Assembly: GCA_030041475.1 (NCBI GenBank)
Contig: JASHNU010000049.1
Location: 1-55,040, forward strand
From: Candidatus Sulfotelmatobacter sp.
Lineage (GTDB): Bacteria > Acidobacteriota > Terriglobia > Terriglobales > Acidobacteriaceae
Length of the DNA: 55,040 nucleotides
Direction: 5' to 3'
Part shown: positions 51,630-55,040 of the stretch, piece by piece
Numbering within the stretch: the stretch's first letter is position 1
Layout: the number at the start of each line of letters is the position of its first letter
Made by a program: the position numbers and the translations under genes
Notes under the pieces: model-generated
Told to the model about the DNA's origin: nothing
Database searches by the model: none
Seen by the model: the letters and a program-made list of their open reading frames with translations, nothing else

Positions 51630-53417
51630 ATGACGGCTGAGACCGCAACGGGTATCGTGCTGGACGCGAAGAAGATTTTCTATAACCGCTTTCTCCTGAT
51701 CGTGGCCGGCCTGGGCGGCTTGCTCTACGGCGTCGACGTCGGCATCATCGCCGGCGCTTTGCCCTATCTCGAGGCCACTTCCGGCCTGAATGCCGGGCAA
51801 CTTTCGTTCGTGGTCGCTGCAGTTTTGTTGGGCAGCGTGATCTCCACTTTGTTCGCTGGACTGCTCGCCGACTGGATGGGGCGCAAGTCGTTGATGTCGC
51901 TGAGCGGCGTCATGTTCGTCGTCAGCATCCCGATGATTGCGCTCGCGCACGGTTACGGACCGCTCGTCTTCGGCCGTTTGCTGCAGGGTGTGAGTGGCGG
52001 GTTAATCGGTGTGGTCGTTCCGTTGTATCTGGCGGAATCTCTCGTCGCTGCGAATCGCGGCAAGGGCACCGGGATTTTTCAGTGGCTTCTGACCTTGGGA
52101 ATCGCGGCTGCGGCCGTTGTTGGGTTTTATTTCAGTTTCCGCGTAGATCAGGTGGCCAAGCTCGGCGATGCCGCCAGACTCTTCGCCTTCAAGGATACGG
52201 CTTGGCGCGGCATCTTCTGGGTTTCCCTGCCTCCTGGACTATTGTTCGTGATTGGCAGCTTCATGGTGGCCGAGTCGCCACGTTGGCTGCTTCGGCGCGG
52301 CAAGCGAGATGCCGCCTACGCAGCCCTGCTGCGCTCGCGTACGAACGAACAGGCCGATCTTGAGCTTCATGAAATGGAGGAAGCCTCGGCTGCGGAGAAA
52401 CGAAAAACTGCAACCGGAGCCGCGGCCACCGAATCCCTGTTCCGCCGCAAGTATGTCATTCCTTTTGTGCTGGCCTGCATTATTCTCGCCTGCAATCAAG
52501 CCACTGGCATCAACTCCATCATTGCCTACAACACGAATATTCTTTTGCAAAGCGGATTGTCCGATTTCCCCGCTCATCTTGGCTATGTTTTATTTACGCT
52601 GGTGAACTTTTTTGTTACTTTCGGCGGCGTGGTGCTGGTGGACCGCAAGGGCCGCAAGTTTCTGCTCGGCGTCGGCACCGCCGGCATCATCGCATCGCTC
52701 ATCTGCACCGGAACTCTCTTTCGCAAGACAGAAAGCCTGCGTCTCGATGCGAAGAGCGCGGTCCAGTCGCTGGTTACTGCCGACCAGAGACTGACGCTCG
52801 TCTACAACGGCGAATTAGTGGCCAAACTCAGCGGCGGCAAATGGGACTCGAACCAGCCCACTTCGCTCGTCGTCATCTATTCCTGTGGTGATTTTCGCGC
52901 GGCCAGCCGCGCCGTCCGCTCCGATGATCCGGCCGCAAAGCCGATCGAAATCAGCCGCGACGGCTGCGTTCCCGCCAATTCGGTCAATGCATTTTTCTCG
53001 AATCCATTTGGCAATCTCGACACCTCGCGCAGCGCACTGCTGACAATTGAAAACGCTCTTATCAGTCCGGTTCCCAGCCCAGCCAACGGCTGGCTGGTAG
53101 CCATCACGCTTTTTGTGTTCATGGCCTTTTACGCAGTCGGTCCGGGCGTTTGCGTTTGGCTGGCGCTTTCCGAGCTGATGCCGACCCGCATCCGCTCTAA
53201 TGGCATGAGCATCGCACTCGTGCTCAATCAAGCAGTCTCCACTATGATCGCCGCGATTTTCCTTCCCACGGTCGGCAGGTACGGTTACTCGACTATGTTC
53301 TTCGGATTCGCTGCCTGTACTGTTATCTATTTCGTTACCGCAACGTGGTTTCTGCCGGAAACGAAGGGAAAGACACTGGAAGAGATCGAAGCCCAGTTTG
53401 AGGGCAAGCAGGCATAG
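51630..53417 (+). CDS. Sugar-porter family MFS transporter with a large periplasmic loop
   Basis: The 595-residue protein has twelve transmembrane helices and family motifs GGLLYGVDVGIIAGALPYL, GLLADWMGRKSLM, RLLQGVSGGLIGVVVPLYLAE, the NQATGINSIIAYN helix 7 motif and PETKGKTLEEIE at the end. Members are proton-sugar symporters or facilitators. Usual length is about 460-480 residues; the excess lies mainly in a loop of about 120 residues (363-486) between helices 9 and 10, which contains Cys419 and Cys446. A shorter extra loop is at 170-190. The SIS-domain gene follows by 92 bases on the same strand and could process the imported sugar. Confidence 0.9.
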   Translation: MTAETATGIVLDAKKIFYNRFLLIVAGLGGLLYGVDVGIIAGALPYLEATSGLNAGQLSFVVAAVLLGSVISTLFAGLLADWMGRKSLMSLSGVMFVVSIPMIALAHGYGPLVFGRLLQGVSGGLIGVVVPLYLAESLVAANRGKGTGIFQWLLTLGIAAAAVVGFYFSFRVDQVAKLGDAARLFAFKDTAWRGIFWVSLPPGLLFVIGSFMVAESPRWLLRRGKRDAAYAALLRSRTNEQADLELHEMEEASAAEKRKTATGAAATESLFRRKYVIPFVLACIILACNQATGINSIIAYNTNILLQSGLSDFPAHLGYVLFTLVNFFVTFGGVVLVDRKGRKFLLGVGTAGIIASLICTGTLFRKTESLRLDAKSAVQSLVTADQRLTLVYNGELVAKLSGGKWDSNQPTSLVVIYSCGDFRAASRAVRSDDPAAKPIEISRDGCVPANSVNAFFSNPFGNLDTSRSALLTIENALISPVPSPANGWLVAITLFVFMAFYAVGPGVCVWLALSELMPTRIRSNGMSIALVLNQAVSTMIAAIFLPTVGRYGYSTMFFGFAACTVIYFVTATWFLPETKGKTLEEIEAQFEGKQA

Positions 53418-53509
53418 ACTCCGCCGACCTGCCAGTCAGGGGCTTGGACATCGGTACGGGCGCCGTTTGCTCATTTCCTCAGCAATGATTTACCCTCGGC
53501 CCTGTCCCC

Positions 53510-54661
53510 ATGACTAGGACCAAACAGACAAAAAAGACTGCGGCTGACTCCCGGCACTCGCACCTGATGCGGCAAGAAATCTACGAGCAGCCGGAAGCCA
53601 TCTCGAAGACCGTCGCCATGCATCTTCGCGACGACCTGATTTTCCCCGGTGAATTGAATGCCATTGAGGGCGCTCTGCTGACCTTCGAGAAGCTGATTAT
53701 CGCGGCCAGCGGCTCAAGCCGCCATGCCGGTCTCGCCGGGGAGATCATGATCGAGGATCTCTCTGGGGTGGCTGTCGATGTCGAATACTCGAGCGAGTAT
53801 TCCTATCGCTCGACTCATGCCGCCATCGATCCCATCGTGATGGTTATCACGCAGTCGGGAGAAACCGCCGACACGATCGCCGCGCAGCGCGAGGCTCTGA
53901 CGCGCGGTGTGAAGACGATCGCGATCTCAAACGTACCTGATACCACGATCGTGCGCGAAGCCGGCGCGGCATTGATCTCCGGGGCTGGTCCTGAGCTGGC
54001 CATCCCCGCCACTAAGAGCTTCACTACGCAGCTCACGATCCTTTACCTGATGGCGTTGTTCCTCGCACGCAAGCGCGGCCGCATGACGTCCGAAGTCACG
54101 CGGTCATACCTGCAGCGCCTGCAACAGCTTCCCGAGGCCATCGACAAGAATTTGCGCTCCTGGGATGATCTGGCTGAAGAATTCGGCGCCATCCACTTCA
54201 AGGCCGAGAAATTCCTCTATCTCGGACGCGGCGTGCACTATGCCATCGCCCGCGAGGGAGCACTCAAGCTCAAGGAAATCTCCTACGCTCACGCCGAGGG
54301 ATATCCCGCCGGAGAACTCAAGCACGGGCCGAACGCACTGGTGGACGAGACCCTGCCCGTGGTGGTGCTGGCCACGCGCGATCAAAACGACCCCGACTCG
54401 GTGTTACGCTACCGGCGAACGCTCGACGTCATGGCGGAAGTGAAGTCGCGGCGCGGGCCGCTGGTGACGGTCGCGACCGAAGGCGACAAGGAAGTCGCCA
54501 GGATTGCGGATCATGTTTTCTTCGTGCCGCCCGCTCCAGAACTGCTGCTGCCTATCGTCGAGGTGATTCCCTTGCAACTATTCGCCTATCACGTGGCCGT
54601 CAACAAGGGATACAACGTGGACCATCCGCGCAATCTGGTGAAGGCGGTAGTTACCGAATAG
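53510..54661 (+). CDS. SIS-domain protein: stand-alone GlmS isomerase domain, likely glucosamine-6-phosphate deaminase type
   Basis: The protein has 383 residues and matches the isomerase half of GlmS (about residues 240-609 of the E. coli enzyme). Two SIS domains are seen: SGSSRHAGLAGEIMIEDL with MVITQSGETADT, and YLGRGVHYAIAREGALKLKE with AHAEGYPAGELKHGP, where the GlmS catalytic Glu and His are kept. The end NVDHPRNLVKAVVTE is the conserved substrate-loop tail. The N-terminal glutaminase domain with its Cys1 is missing, so it cannot use glutamine itself. Known proteins of this shape (GlmD, NagB-II) deaminate glucosamine-6-phosphate to fructose-6-phosphate. It follows the sugar porter. Confidence 0.87.
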   Translation: MTRTKQTKKTAADSRHSHLMRQEIYEQPEAISKTVAMHLRDDLIFPGELNAIEGALLTFEKLIIAASGSSRHAGLAGEIMIEDLSGVAVDVEYSSEYSYRSTHAAIDPIVMVITQSGETADTIAAQREALTRGVKTIAISNVPDTTIVREAGAALISGAGPELAIPATKSFTTQLTILYLMALFLARKRGRMTSEVTRSYLQRLQQLPEAIDKNLRSWDDLAEEFGAIHFKAEKFLYLGRGVHYAIAREGALKLKEISYAHAEGYPAGELKHGPNALVDETLPVVVLATRDQNDPDSVLRYRRTLDVMAEVKSRRGPLVTVATEGDKEVARIADHVFFVPPAPELLLPIVEVIPLQLFAYHVAVNKGYNVDHPRNLVKAVVTE

Positions 54662-54691
54662 AAACCCGTCAGAGTTCGCACTACAGAATCG

Positions 54692-55040
54692 CTACGGGCT
54701 CCAAGGGCTGATGGGCTCGTCGCCACGGCAAACTGCCCAGCACGCGATCCCCACAATGATTCCAACAGCCGGCCATTTCACGTACGGCGAGTTCAAGACG
54801 GCACCGTCTCCTGCCAACGTCGGTCGCTGCTTGATGTCGGAGCCTCCGCATTTTTCTTCGCGTGATTTCTGCTCGCCCTCACGCACTATCGTACGGCTCG
54901 ACTCAGCGGATCGCCGCGTGCTCTGAGGGTTGTTGGAGCGAGAATTCAGGTACACATCATTCTTCCGTGCCGACACCGTGACCTTGCCGTCGATGTCGGT
55001 GACGTCGTAGTGAGTCCAGTCGGCGCTGTTGACAGGGGTC
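54692..55040 (-). CDS. Membrane or secreted protein, N-terminus beyond the window
   Basis: The minus-strand frame is open from the right edge to a stop at 54692. The visible 115 residues begin TPVNSADWTHYDVTDIDGKV, followed by a short beta-strand-like TVSARKNDVYLN and a polar Ser/Arg/Glu-rich stretch. The single hydrophobic segment near the C-terminus is WPAVGIIVGIACWAVC followed by a short polar tail. The family is not recognised. A GTG at 54976 could also be a start, but the frame continues without interruption to the edge. I infer a tail-anchored or exported protein. Confidence 0.55.
   Translation of the reverse strand, partial: TPVNSADWTHYDVTDIDGKVTVSARKNDVYLNSRSNNPQSTRRSAESSRTIVREGEQKSREEKCGGSDIKQRPTLAGDGAVLNSPYVKWPAVGIIVGIACWAVCRGDEPISPWSP

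Noticed and set aside
1-55040. CRISPR array, insertion sequence, prophage or toxin-antitoxin module
   Set aside because: I looked for regularly spaced direct repeats, transposase motifs, phage structural genes and small paired ORFs and saw none; the only direct repeats are the short ones reported.

Overview
The window is about 55 kb of GC-rich (roughly 60%) chromosomal DNA. It most likely comes from a soil or sediment member of Acidobacteriota (Terriglobia, Koribacter-like). Pointers to this phylum are a 1,216-residue Oar/CarboxypepD_reg-type TonB-dependent receptor, a VWFA-related protein of the type expanded in acidobacteria, many small secreted proteins of unknown function, and short interspersed palindromic repeats of the TCATCCCGAGCGAAG kind. 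I can support 46 protein genes (two cut by the window edges), one tRNA-Arg, several repeats and hairpins, and a few regulatory sites. I see no CRISPR array, insertion sequence, prophage or rRNA. The taxonomy is inferred from gene content only.

Left part (1-20 kb, mostly minus strand): a truncated Gly/Trp/Tyr-rich secreted protein; a secreted seven-bladed Kelch protein divergent from a secreted caspase-like protein that carries one intact and one degenerate caspase domain; a small secreted protein ending at a clear terminator; a fused aconitase/isopropylmalate-dehydratase-type enzyme with a REP-like palindrome inside its reading frame; a DUF1684 lipid/sugar-type secreted protein; an inositol monophosphatase; an Hfq-like RNA chaperone; the large TonB receptor; a VWA protein; a fused MoaD-MoaE molybdopterin synthase; Lon protease; prephenate dehydratase; a lipoprotein and a GNAT acetyltransferase.

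Middle part (20-44 kb, mixed strands): glutamine synthetase; an ABC exporter pair facing a histidine kinase/response regulator pair; an outer-membrane porin divergent from a Mop-domain (molybdate/tungstate-binding) helix-turn-helix regulator, with a 17-bp palindrome over the porin -35 element; a DUF885 peptidase-like protein; a fatty-acid desaturase; a threonine dehydratase; a hydroxyisobutyrate-type dehydrogenase; an MBL hydrolase; a VOC protein; glycerate 2-kinase; an alpha/beta hydrolase; an M20 deacylase; a membrane TPR protein; a HAD phosphatase overlapping a lytic transglycosylase; a GlcG-like protein; and a UPF0104 membrane protein.

Right part (44-55 kb): a cytochrome c-PQQ quinoprotein sits between a tRNA 3'-end-like relic and an intact tRNA-Arg(CCT), whose 5' end is tandemly duplicated. 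Next come a cytoplasmic-type molybdopterin oxidoreductase and its partner, in which the four-cluster ferredoxin subunit is fused to the NrfD membrane anchor (SoeABC/PsrABC-like). After these are a sugar-porter MFS protein with a large extra loop, a stand-alone GlmS-type isomerase domain, and a truncated membrane protein at the edge.

A recurring theme is molybdenum: the molybdopterin synthase fusion, the Mop-domain regulator with its candidate porin target, and the molybdoenzyme. The most promising unusual items are the Mop regulator/porin locus, the fused SoeBC-like complex, the tRNA-bounded quinoprotein islet, and the caspase/pseudo-caspase protein.
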